From Rhizobium sp. S152 (GTDB taxonomy: Bacteria; Pseudomonadota; Alphaproteobacteria; Rhizobiales; Rhizobiaceae): 64,000 nucleotides of DNA. Both the position numbers and the translations under genes were made by a program. Under the pieces are notes generated by a model. That model was given only the letters and a program-made list of their open reading frames with translations, did no database searches and had not been told where the DNA came from. The DNA lies in NCBI RefSeq assembly GCF_030380735.1, contig NZ_JAUDRZ010000026.1, forward strand, positions 372,001 through 436,000, in the 5' to 3' direction. Shown here piece after piece: positions 53,572 to 61,137 of the stretch. How positions within the stretch are numbered: position 1 is the stretch's first letter; every line of letters begins with the position of its first letter.

Positions 53572-54225
53572 TTGCAATCAAATAGCAACCGCCGGGTCTG
53601 GTACGTGCAATTTCAACAAGCCGCCTGGAAATTCGTTCGAGCCGTCTTGGCGCTGTTCTTCATCTTTACTGTCGTCCCGGTCGCATGGGTGAAAATCTTC
53701 CCCTATTCGCAAGCATCTGCCGACTTGGGGCAAGGCACGACATTAATGATCCGGAAATGGTTCGGCGTTCTCGACAACAGTGACTTTGATGTGGTTGTGG
53801 TCGCAGGCTCAAAGATCAACGCCGGGCCAATTATTGACACCTCGGTCGTAGACCCTCGCTTCAACATTTACGTCCTTCAGTCTGAAATCATCGGCGTAAT
53901 AGCCACCACGGGCGCATCCACTTTCATCGATGTTTCGAAGCGTGCAAGGCCTCGGGTAATCAACAAGCGGACGGTTGATCCACAGACGTCTGCTGACTGG
54001 CGGTTTGTCGGAACTATCCTGGAAACAGAGAAAAAACGGCTGGTGTATTTTCCAGCTTCGGCGATTGACGAGTGCATCCCCCTTTTATCAGCAGGAAGCA
54101 GCCCATTTCGGACTGAGCATCAGGCAGAAAGCCGCTGCCCGAAGTCGAATGTTTTGAGACGACGCGAGATTAAAATCCACCTGCTCGAGCCCGCAGTCTT
54201 TCGGAGCATTTGCAAAACGCATTGA
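53572..54225 (+). CDS. Single-TM protein of unknown function
   Basis: 217-aa protein with one TM helix near the N-terminus (VRAVLALFFIFTVVPVAWVKIF) after a short basic lead, and a C-terminal soluble part with strands (FDVVVVAGSKINAGPIIDTSVVDPRFNIYVLQSEIIGVIATTGASTFIDV). The start is a TTG at 53572 with GGAG eight bases before it. The last 50 residues look less protein-like, so the true end may be uncertain only if there is a frameshift. No family recognised. Confidence 0.5.
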   Translation: MQSNSNRRVWYVQFQQAAWKFVRAVLALFFIFTVVPVAWVKIFPYSQASADLGQGTTLMIRKWFGVLDNSDFDVVVVAGSKINAGPIIDTSVVDPRFNIYVLQSEIIGVIATTGASTFIDVSKRARPRVINKRTVDPQTSADWRFVGTILETEKKRLVYFPASAIDECIPLLSAGSSPFRTEHQAESRCPKSNVLRRREIKIHLLEPAVFRSICKTH

Positions 54226-54345
54226 TCGCATCTTCTTGGCATCCGCCTCACTGACCCGACCTAATTTCAATGAAGCATTCACAGCATAAACGCATAACGG
54301 GCAAGATGATCTTTCCCGACGCGCAGATTGAGAGTATCCGAATGC

Positions 54346-56157
54346 ATGAATACTGATCTGGTCGCTTGGATGGGAAGGTCTGCCTCGTTGCTCCCGCGTT
54401 TGTTTGTTTTCACAATCTTTGCGACCCTCGCCTCCCTGGCGACCGCCCGCGCGGACATAACGCTGCGCACCATACCAGTGGATGGCGCGCCTCCCGTATT
54501 GATCATGAAGGGCGAATTCACCCAAAACGATGATCCGAACCTCCTCACACGGGAGATTGGTTTGAACGGGGCCAAGACCATAACCTTCGACAGCAATGGA
54601 GGTAACGTCGCCAAGGCGATGGAGTACGGTCGATTGATCCGATCGCTTGGCCTGTCGACACTTCAGCTCCGTTCCGCGCAATGCGCCTCCGCTTGCGCGC
54701 TGGCGTTCGTCGGCGGCGCTATACGCGAAGCAGAACCTGGCTCAATCGGTGTCCATCAATCATCTTTCTCATCCGATGCCACAATAGACGGTCCGAGCGC
54801 CGTGGCGGCCGTCCAAGCGGTAACCGCGCAGATCATGACCTATTTAATTGAGATGGATGTCGATCCCAAGCTTTTGCAGCTCAGCCTATCTGTCCCGAGC
54901 GACGACATGCGCTACCTCACCTCAAGTGAAATGCAAAGTTACCGGGTCACCCACAGCGCGCTATCCAGCGGCGGGAACGTGGCTGTATCGAGCGCGCCCT
55001 CCTCTGCACAATCCTCGCCGCCTACCGGCACGTCCGAAACGCCTCCTCAAAGGGCCGAATCAACCGAGACGAAACCTCTGACTTCGGAACAGAAAGCACT
55101 GGTCTTTATCGCGGGCTACCACGATGCGTGGTCCCGAGGGAACGGCGAGGCACTTGGGTTTATGGAGAAGGCGTATGCGGACACCATTCAGTTCTACGGG
55201 AAGCCGACCCCGAAAGCCCAGGTGATGACCGAAAAACGGGACTTCGCGGAGCGCTGGCCTATTCGGGCGTACAGTGTCAGGAACGGTTCCGTTCGAGCAG
55301 AATGTTCAGACAAGTGCAGGATCGACGGTGTGCTCGACTGGTACGCCAAGAAAGAACTGAACCAAAAGATTTCGTCCGGTGCCGCATCGTTCTCGCTGGT
55401 CTGGGACCAGTCGTCCGGATTGATTGTGTCCGAACAGGGTAAGGTGATCGAGGCGGACAAAGACGCATTCCGGCCGAACCGCCTGATTGTACAGTGGATC
55501 GCTGAGAACACTGCCTGTAGAGGCGGACAGGGGACATCGAGCGAGACGCAATCGGCATGCGAGCGGCGCGAAGTCATCAGCGCCAAGCTACAGGTCGTGG
55601 GTTGGTGCTATGGGCGCGAGGGCGAGTATGGCTATCAAATGCAATGGCATCCATGCGGTGCCGGGCGACGCAGTGAAAGCGCCACGGTCGCATCCTCGCA
55701 GTCCTCAACTTCCACGCCAAGGCCGAACGGCGCTGAATATCGCGTCGAAGATCGGTTCAATGGGAAGACCGTGCTACCCGATTTCAAGAAACGCGATCGC
55801 GAATTCAATTCGTTTAGGACGCGCATCCGTGACGGAATGCGAGAAGGGCCGAACTTCGCCGGGCACTACTCACTCATCCAGATTGGATGCGGCGCTGGTT
55901 GCTCGTTCGTGATCGTTGGTGACAATAAGACTGGACGCCCGTCGAACTTTCCTCGCGGCGGGGAGGACAACATGTATCTAGCACTCGACTTCAAGCGCGA
56001 CAGCCGCCTCGTTGCAGCCCAGTGGTTCGACTACGACACCGACCGGTGCTTCCTTGAGTACTTTGATTTCGCCGGCGGAATGTGGAAAGTCCTTAGCAAG
56101 TTCGACATCGGCCCCATGGACACCTGCTACAAGTCGATCAGCGAAAACCTGCGTTGA
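54346..56157 (+). CDS. Periplasmic ClpP-like (COG3904-type) multi-domain protein
   Basis: 603-aa exported protein. After a signal peptide (FVFTIFATLASLATARA) comes a ClpP/crotonase-like domain: KTITFDSNGGNVAKAMEYGRLIRSLG and LRSAQCASACALAFVGGAIREAEPGSIGVHQ, with the Ser in the CASAC motif at the protease nucleophile position. A Ser/Pro linker leads to an NTF2/SnoaL-like segment (LVFIAGYHDAWSRGNGEALGFMEKAYADTIQFYG), another linker, and a C-terminal domain with paired cysteines (IQIGCGAGCSFVIVGDNKTGRP). Function unknown; the ClpP-like part is similar to predicted periplasmic proteases. First codon could also be a TTG at 54328. Confidence 0.75.
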   Translation: MNTDLVAWMGRSASLLPRLFVFTIFATLASLATARADITLRTIPVDGAPPVLIMKGEFTQNDDPNLLTREIGLNGAKTITFDSNGGNVAKAMEYGRLIRSLGLSTLQLRSAQCASACALAFVGGAIREAEPGSIGVHQSSFSSDATIDGPSAVAAVQAVTAQIMTYLIEMDVDPKLLQLSLSVPSDDMRYLTSSEMQSYRVTHSALSSGGNVAVSSAPSSAQSSPPTGTSETPPQRAESTETKPLTSEQKALVFIAGYHDAWSRGNGEALGFMEKAYADTIQFYGKPTPKAQVMTEKRDFAERWPIRAYSVRNGSVRAECSDKCRIDGVLDWYAKKELNQKISSGAASFSLVWDQSSGLIVSEQGKVIEADKDAFRPNRLIVQWIAENTACRGGQGTSSETQSACERREVISAKLQVVGWCYGREGEYGYQMQWHPCGAGRRSESATVASSQSSTSTPRPNGAEYRVEDRFNGKTVLPDFKKRDREFNSFRTRIRDGMREGPNFAGHYSLIQIGCGAGCSFVIVGDNKTGRPSNFPRGGEDNMYLALDFKRDSRLVAAQWFDYDTDRCFLEYFDFAGGMWKVLSKFDIGPMDTCYKSISENLR

Positions 56158-56277
56158 TTACGACAGCATATGGGCCTTTCTACCCGCATCAGCTTGTCAA
56201 ATCATCTCCCTCCACCACAGCATTTCCCTCGGCGGCTCACTCGTACTCATATGCGAGCAACGTTTCAGAAGTACCGC

Positions 56278-56556
56278 TCACCAAGCGAGCGATCTCAGCG
56301 ACCCGTGGACCGAGCCGGCAAAACGTTGGGCAATCGACAAAAGGCCCTTGCGGCGCAGCGTTCGATATTTCCGTTCGATCAAGGACGGTGACGCCCTTGA
56401 GATTCTGAAGCGGGGAGATTCGGGTTGACTACCACCGTTCTCACCTGTGGTGGCAATCCTGAGGTTTGAGGTCCGCACCACCCACCCTGCCCCTTTACTT
56501 AGCGGTACGTCATCATCAACGAAGACGAGACGCTCGACCCGTATAATTCTCGCCAT
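56278..56556 (-). CDS. Possible small hypothetical protein
   Basis: 92-aa frame with an AGGGAG site eight bases before the ATG at 56556. The N-terminal half (MARIIRVERLVFVDDDVPLS) reads like protein; the rest is Arg/Ser-rich and may be out of frame. No family recognised. The 56158-56690 stretch holds nothing else I can support. Confidence 0.35.
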   Translation of the reverse strand: MARIIRVERLVFVDDDVPLSKGAGWVVRTSNLRIATTGENGGSQPESPRFRISRASPSLIERKYRTLRRKGLLSIAQRFAGSVHGSLRSLAW

Positions 56557-56652
56557 CAATTCGCTCCCTTAAATCCACCAAATTGTAAAAAGCCCGAGAT
56601 CGCTTTTCTCACTGCGGTCATCGACCAGCTGTGAAAACCGTTGTATTCGCTG

Positions 56653-56675
56653 TGGGTGTCATTTTCTGTCACCCA
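56653..56675 (+). promoter_or_regulatory. Inverted repeat operator upstream of the WYL gene
   Basis: TGGGTGTCATTTTCTGTCACCCA: 9-bp arms with one mismatched pair and a 5-base centre, ending 15 bp before the WYL gene start. Position and symmetry fit autoregulation by the WYL protein, as reported for BrxR/CapW-type regulators. Confidence 0.55.
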
Positions 56676-56690
56676 AGGTCAGGAGCTGCT

Positions 56691-57674
56691 ATGTCGATGT
56701 CGAAAGCCCAAGACTTAATCCGGCTCGCCCGTCTCGCGGCAGCCCGCCGTACGGGCATCAGCCTCGAGGAAATCTGTAGCGAGTTCGACGTATCTCACCG
56801 GACAGCGCAACGCATGACGGAAGCTCTCGAGAACGTTTTCACTGGCGTGACACAGCAGGACGGGACAGATCGACGTCGCCGGTGGCGCGTGGGCGATCCA
56901 ATGCTCGATCGCTTGCGGCCAAGGGAGGAAACCGCGATCGAAGCTCTGGAGATCGCGGGGCGTGCCGCCAAAGCCGAAGGGAGGGGTCGCCACGCTAAGG
57001 CGCTTTCAGATTTACAAGAAGGGCTGCTGTCTCGGCTCGCTCCGAGGGACGCACTGAGGACCGAGGCGGATGCTGAAGCGGTGCTCACGGGGATGGGGTC
57101 TGTGACAAAGCCCGGACCGCGGGTTAATCTCAAGCCGGCAGTCCTCGATGCTATCATCGAAGCGCTGCGTGGCCCCTTCCGCTTGCGGCTTCAATATGGA
57201 GAACCGGGTACTCCTGAGCGGGTTATCGAGCCCTACGGGCTTTTGCTGGGCCACCGCAGTTACCTGGTTGCACGACAGCCTGTTCGCGGCAAAATGATCC
57301 TCAATTTCCGAACGGACCGTATCAACGCTGCCGAAGCGCTAGATGAGAGCTTTGCGATGGCCGAGGACTTCTCCCTGGAGGAGTACGCCGCGCAGTCGTT
57401 CGGGGTTTATCAAGACCCAACGCAGTATGGCGAGGTGATCTGGCGCTTCGCTCCCGAGGCCGCTGCGCGTGCGATGGAGTTCCAATTTCATCCGACCCAG
57501 ACCCTAGAGACGATGGATGATGGGAGTTTGGTAGTCAAATTCATGGCAGCAGGCTGGTTGGAGATGACCTGGCACCTTTACCAATGGGGCGACAAGGTCG
57601 AAGTTATAGCTCCAGACGGCTTGCGATTGATGGTTGAAGGTCATCGCCGGCGGGACTTCAACGCTTTGCCGTAG
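56691..57674 (+). CDS. HTH-WYL transcriptional regulator
   Basis: 327-aa regulator. The N-terminal winged HTH (RLARLAAARRTGISLEEICSEFDVSHRTAQRMTEALE) is followed by a central WYL domain (LRLQYGEPGTPERVIEPYGLLLGHRSYLVARQPVRGKMILNFRTDRI) and a WCX-type C-terminus (EVIWRFAPEAAARAMEFQFHP). Several WYL regulators (BrxR, CapW) control anti-phage operons. AGGAG precedes the ATG at 56691, and a palindrome overlaps the promoter region. Whether it governs the convergent motor-like operon at 58.5-64 kb is unknown, but it is the only regulator nearby. Confidence 0.88.
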   Translation: MSMSKAQDLIRLARLAAARRTGISLEEICSEFDVSHRTAQRMTEALENVFTGVTQQDGTDRRRRWRVGDPMLDRLRPREETAIEALEIAGRAAKAEGRGRHAKALSDLQEGLLSRLAPRDALRTEADAEAVLTGMGSVTKPGPRVNLKPAVLDAIIEALRGPFRLRLQYGEPGTPERVIEPYGLLLGHRSYLVARQPVRGKMILNFRTDRINAAEALDESFAMAEDFSLEEYAAQSFGVYQDPTQYGEVIWRFAPEAAARAMEFQFHPTQTLETMDDGSLVVKFMAAGWLEMTWHLYQWGDKVEVIAPDGLRLMVEGHRRRDFNALP

Positions 57675-57758
57675 TGCCCGCAGCAGAATTGCAAGCAGGC
57701 ACCGTCGGAATGGCCGCCGACGGCAGTGGTCATTGTTGAGTTGAGATAGGAATGTGAA

Positions 57759-58112
57759 TTGCCAGAGTACCCGACGACACCCGATAAGCGATACTTTGTA
57801 GTCCGCGGTCGCCTTTGGCGGCAGTGCAACCCCGCGCTCGACCAAGATACCCATGATCGCCTGGTGGCCGAGCTCATGGCGGCGCGGAGGGCCGTTCGCG
57901 CAGCGAAAGCGGGCAGCCGCGAGATGGCGGACGCCCGTACGCGGGTTAATGACGCGAAGGTAGCGCTTGGTGAGCGTGGAACTCCGTGGTGGAACGACGG
58001 CGCTCCCGACTACAATCGCTACCTTGCCCGCAACACCCCGTACGCTGAATGGTACGCCGATTTCGAAGATCGTTCATCCACCGCGAAACAATCCGGCCAT
58101 GTGAAACGTTAA
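57759..58112 (+). CDS. Conserved rhizobial hypothetical protein
   Basis: 117-aa soluble protein with the pattern RYFVVRGRLWRQCNPALDQDTHDRLVAELMAARRAVRAAKAG ... KVALGERGTPWWNDGAPDYNRYLARNTPYAEWYADF. This type is widespread in rhizobia, sometimes mislabelled biopolymer transporter Tol. The start is a TTG at 57759. Role unknown; conserved Trp-Trp-Asn-Asp-Gly and Tyr-Asn residues suggest ligand or protein binding. Confidence 0.75.
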   Translation: MPEYPTTPDKRYFVVRGRLWRQCNPALDQDTHDRLVAELMAARRAVRAAKAGSREMADARTRVNDAKVALGERGTPWWNDGAPDYNRYLARNTPYAEWYADFEDRSSTAKQSGHVKR

Positions 58113-58232
58113 TTGGCTCAGTCGGTTAAGTGATGCCGATTGAGCTGCCAGTGGAACCGCCGAGTGGAGAAGCAGTCTACGCGCGACACTCCAGGCACGC
58201 TCCTACGGAAACGGTGTTGCGGAGGACCGGAC

Positions 58233-58469
58233 TTGACCAAATACTTTTTTCACCTGCGGACCGACGGCATCCTCGAACTGGATGAGGTCGGCGCGGAGTT
58301 CGAGTCGGACGACCTAGCGGTTCTAGACGCGTCCAATGCCGTTCGAGAAATGGTGCTTGACGCCGTTGTCACGGGGGACACCCCACTTGTTCAGCAGTTC
58401 GAAATCACTCGCGAGGATGGCACAATAGTCAGCATTCTACCGTTCAAAGCAGTGATTCGCCTTGGCTGA
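58233..58469 (+). CDS. DUF6894-like small protein
   Basis: 78-aa protein starting at a TTG at 58233 seven bases after GGAGG. It reads (M)TKYFFHLRTDGILELDEVGAEFESDDLAVLDASNAVREMV, the pattern of rhizobial DUF6894 proteins (YFFHLR ... D..G.E). The C-terminal half is two strands (VQQFEITREDGTIVSILPF). The longer frame from 58140 is not supported. Function unknown. Confidence 0.7.
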   Translation: MTKYFFHLRTDGILELDEVGAEFESDDLAVLDASNAVREMVLDAVVTGDTPLVQQFEITREDGTIVSILPFKAVIRLG

Positions 58470-58554
58470 GCAGAGATTGTCCGTCTGAACTCGAGCCAGA
58501 GCCTTCAATCCGACGCGCTGGACCCTCTTGAAGTACACATTTTTCCGATGTTGA

Positions 58555-58803
58555 TTACTCGTCTTCATTCGCAAGAATGGTTCCGATACTATCGCCCTCA
58601 CCTGCAACCGCCTCAGCCTGGGCGTTGTCGTCGAATGCGGCGAGCTGGACCATCATCGCCTTGGCGCGAAGAATTGAACTTCTTTCATCGATCTCTTGAT
58701 CCGCGGCCATTCGAACTGTGATGAGTTCATTTCCCTCACCATGGAATTCCACCGTGACCGTGCCCGGCGAGGTTTTGGCAACATTCGTGTGCTTCAAATT
58801 CAT
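58555..58803 (-). CDS. 82-aa acidic protein downstream of the hydrolase
   Basis: Acidic small soluble protein, strands at the N-terminus (GTVTVEFHGEGNELITVRMAADQEIDERSS) and a helix after (ILRAKAMMVQLAAFDDNAQAEAV). It starts 17 bp after the alpha/beta hydrolase stop and lies on the same strand as the motor-like cluster, so it may be its last gene. No family recognised. Confidence 0.6.
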   Translation of the reverse strand: MNLKHTNVAKTSPGTVTVEFHGEGNELITVRMAADQEIDERSSILRAKAMMVQLAAFDDNAQAEAVAGEGDSIGTILANEDE

Positions 58804-58820
58804 GTTCGTCCTCGTGTTCT

Positions 58821-59582
58821 CTACGACTCAAACTGTTCAGCTAGGAAGCGCAGTGCTTTTGAAGCTTCCTCTGACGATATTGTGTGACCCACGCCTGGAA
58901 CGACCTCCACGGTCACATCGAAACCAGCGGATTTCAGCTGGTTCGCCGCGGCGACCGACGCCGTCGCCGGAATTCTTCGATCCGCGCCCCCATGCAGCAG
59001 AAGTACCGGCGTTGCGTTCGCGGACGCCTTTGGCGGAAGTGGGAGAAGCCCGGCGAAACTGACAATCGCGCCTACCTTCCACCGACCGGACGCGACAGCA
59101 TCGAGCCCCATGATTGCGCCTTGCGACACACCGACAAAAGCCACCTTATCGAGGTCGTTCTCGAAGCCCTCTCGTTGAACGATATCCCGGACCAAATCGT
59201 CGAAAGCTCGCCGAGCGCCCGCAATGCGGTCGGGGCGCAGGGCTTGGTCATCGACATCAAACCACTCTCGGCCGCCCCCGCGATTGCGGAATGGAGCATC
59301 GGGCGAGACGAATTTCGTCCCTCCCAGAACCTTCTTCCAAGAGGTCCCAAACGGTTCCATTACAGAGCCAGAGCCTCGCAAGCCATGAAGGAAGATCACG
59401 AGATGCGTAGGCCTTACTGCCGGTCGTTGTACCGGAGCGCCTGAGCTAGCCGCGGGACCATGCGGAGAGGTGGTTGCCCGCGGAGCAGCCGCCTCCTCCT
59501 CCGCGTTGGCCGTTGCACAGCCCAACGCGATGGTGAGCGCGACCGCAACTTGGCACGTGGATTTCGATCTGCTGCTCGCCAT
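58821..59582 (-). CDS. Secreted alpha/beta hydrolase (carboxylesterase/phospholipase type)
   Basis: 253-aa exported hydrolase. After an N-terminal signal (CQVAVALTIALGCATANA) and a Pro/Ala linker comes the fold: HLVIFLHGLRGSGSVMEPFGTSW (oxyanion hole), the nucleophile Ser in KVAFVGVSQGAIMGLDAV, Asp in LLLHGGADRRIPA, and His in VVPGVGHTISSEE. Such enzymes act on esters or phospholipids. On the same strand as the motor-like genes, 62 bp after a 58-aa ORF. A lipid- or envelope-damaging role in a defence system is possible but unproven. Confidence 0.85.
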   Translation of the reverse strand: MASSRSKSTCQVAVALTIALGCATANAEEEAAAPRATTSPHGPAASSGAPVQRPAVRPTHLVIFLHGLRGSGSVMEPFGTSWKKVLGGTKFVSPDAPFRNRGGGREWFDVDDQALRPDRIAGARRAFDDLVRDIVQREGFENDLDKVAFVGVSQGAIMGLDAVASGRWKVGAIVSFAGLLPLPPKASANATPVLLLHGGADRRIPATASVAAANQLKSAGFDVTVEVVPGVGHTISSEEASKALRFLAEQFES

Positions 59583-59644
59583 GCGGTTCTCAACCTATGC
59601 GAAGCGATAACGTCAACCGAGACGTCGGGGCCCAGCCCACACGA

Positions 59645-59821
59645 CTAGAGTTGACGTCCCTGATCCTGAGCTTGCAGTCGCGCGATGCGTTGCCGATCGG
59701 CGATCGCTTCGCGTCGACGTCGCTCGTTTATCAAGTAATCGCGTGGGGAAAGCTGTGGCTGCTTTACCTTGCCAGTGTTTGCCTTCCCAAATGGAAGGCC
59801 TTGTGCCGAGTTCTCGGTCAT
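59645..59821 (-). CDS. 58-aa basic small protein
   Basis: Short ORF with GAGGA eight bases before the ATG at 59821. Begins MTENSAQGLPFGKANTGKVK and ends with a charged helix (SPRDYLINERRRREAIADRQ, then RIARLQAQDQ). It lies between the 62-aa ORF and the hydrolase gene on the same strand. The helix could bind nucleic acid or a partner. No family recognised. Confidence 0.55.
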   Translation of the reverse strand: MTENSAQGLPFGKANTGKVKQPQLSPRDYLINERRRREAIADRQRIARLQAQDQGRQL

Positions 59822-59924
59822 GGATGTTTCCTCGATTGCGCGAAGAGAACGTCCAAACTCGGAAAAAGATGCAGCGTCGCCGCGTTATATTGAACCTGCG
59901 CTTCGGGCTCTCGAACAGGGTTGC

Positions 59925-60113
59925 TTAGGCGCGCCCTTCCCTAGCCTGCAGCATCATCAGCGTAAGGTCATCGACATCACGGTTCTCAGGAACATTGCTG
60001 GCCTGCGGCGTTGTCTGGACGTAGTCGGGATTGCCGCCTTGAGCGAACTGCCGGTTTGAAGTCTCGGTTTCGGCGGTAGGCGATTGAGTGCTGCCACTAT
60101 CATTACGGGACAT
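59925..60113 (-). CDS. 62-aa small protein after the OmpA-domain gene
   Basis: Short hydrophilic ORF with GGAG eight bases before the ATG at 60113. Asn/Gln/Thr-rich first half (begins MSRNDSGSTQSPTAETETSN) and a short C-terminal segment VDDLTLMMLQAREGRA. It starts 82 bp after the OmpA-domain gene on the same strand. Probably disordered; role unknown. Confidence 0.55.
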   Translation of the reverse strand: MSRNDSGSTQSPTAETETSNRQFAQGGNPDYVQTTPQASNVPENRDVDDLTLMMLQAREGRA

Positions 60114-60195
60114 TTTCAAGCTCCGTTCAGCGCAACGTGAAATCACGACGTCAAATGAAGCTGCGGCCAAATTGTTCCCGCTCGAAGAAGTTTGA

Positions 60196-61137
60196 TCAGG
60201 GCTGGAGCGATTCCGCACGTCTGCGTATTCGAATTTCAATGCGTCGACGCTCTTGGACATCCCCTGACTGCCCCGCAGTGAGCTTGTCACCAGGGACGAC
60301 AAGCTGGGCGGCCGACATCGGTAACACCGTGACGTCCTTGAGATTCGCATTGGCCTTCAAGACATTCGCAACCGCGATTGCCCGGGCAAGCCCAAGTCCG
60401 GCGTTGTCCGCCGGCTGGAGAGCGTCGACGGGAAGCCGCCCGTCGATGACACCGATCGACGCGTCGTCGAGGTTGGAGGTGCTCCTGGCGACACGTTGCT
60501 CGTCAGTGTGACCGATCACCTCGACCACGTCGACCTTGTAGCGATCGAGGTTGTCGGCAATCTGGTCAGCGATCGAAGTCTCGAGTTTGCCCTCAAACTC
60601 AGGTGTCAGCGCCGCGCTACCCGACGTGAAATAGTAGCCCCCGGCTTCGGAGAGATTGATAATCGGCGGCCACTCGTGCGGTTGGATGTTGCCCTTGAGC
60701 ATCTCCTCGAGTTTCCCCGGTGCTTGGTCGAGGGACACGTTGTTCTTGGCAAGGACCTTCGCGACGGCCGTGAGCTTTTCAAGATCGGCCGGACTCGCGT
60801 CATTCATCTTGAGCCTGTCTATGATCTGGCGAGCAGACACCAGTTCACGCCATTCGCTCTCGAACTTGGCGCGGTCAGACGGCGTAATATGCGAACCAAG
60901 CTTCGACTGCGCCTCGACAAGCTGTGCCGCCAACTCCTTGTTCTGTGTTTCCAACTGAACCAGCCGCTGTTCGGCGGCCATGCGCTGCTTGCGCTCGGCG
61001 GTGATCATCGCCGCTGCTACCAGCAGAAGGCAAAAAACGAGCAGAAGCATGGATTCAGCCATGGTGAGGCCGAGGATGAGGCCGCGGTTGTAGCCCTTGT
61101 GTTCGAGCTTGGGGCTCGCTTCCACTCGGGTCACCAT
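60196..61137 (-). CDS. MotB/ZorB-like protein: one TM helix plus OmpA peptidoglycan-binding domain
   Basis: 313-aa inner-membrane protein. A single TM helix (about residues 19-46: GLILGLTMAESMLLLVFCLL) follows a short cytoplasmic lead. Where MotB and ZorB have a proton-carrying Asp, this has Glu28. A coiled coil (about 48-82), a spacer, and an OmpA-like domain follow (VVEVIGHTDEQRV; ARAIAVANVLKANANL; QERRRIEIRIRRR), which anchors to peptidoglycan. The ATG overlaps the stop of the channel gene by 7 bp (ATGGTGA). With the gene at 61131 it should form a stator-type complex. Confidence 0.82.
   Translation of the reverse strand: MVTRVEASPKLEHKGYNRGLILGLTMAESMLLLVFCLLLVAAAMITAERKQRMAAEQRLVQLETQNKELAAQLVEAQSKLGSHITPSDRAKFESEWRELVSARQIIDRLKMNDASPADLEKLTAVAKVLAKNNVSLDQAPGKLEEMLKGNIQPHEWPPIINLSEAGGYYFTSGSAALTPEFEGKLETSIADQIADNLDRYKVDVVEVIGHTDEQRVARSTSNLDDASIGVIDGRLPVDALQPADNAGLGLARAIAVANVLKANANLKDVTVLPMSAAQLVVPGDKLTAGQSGDVQERRRIEIRIRRRAESLQP

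Noticed and set aside
58105..58140. tRNA-like GGCTCAGTCGGTTAAGTG stretch
   Set aside because: It resembles a D-arm, but no matching acceptor stem, anticodon arm or T-arm (GGTTCGA) could be found at the right distances.
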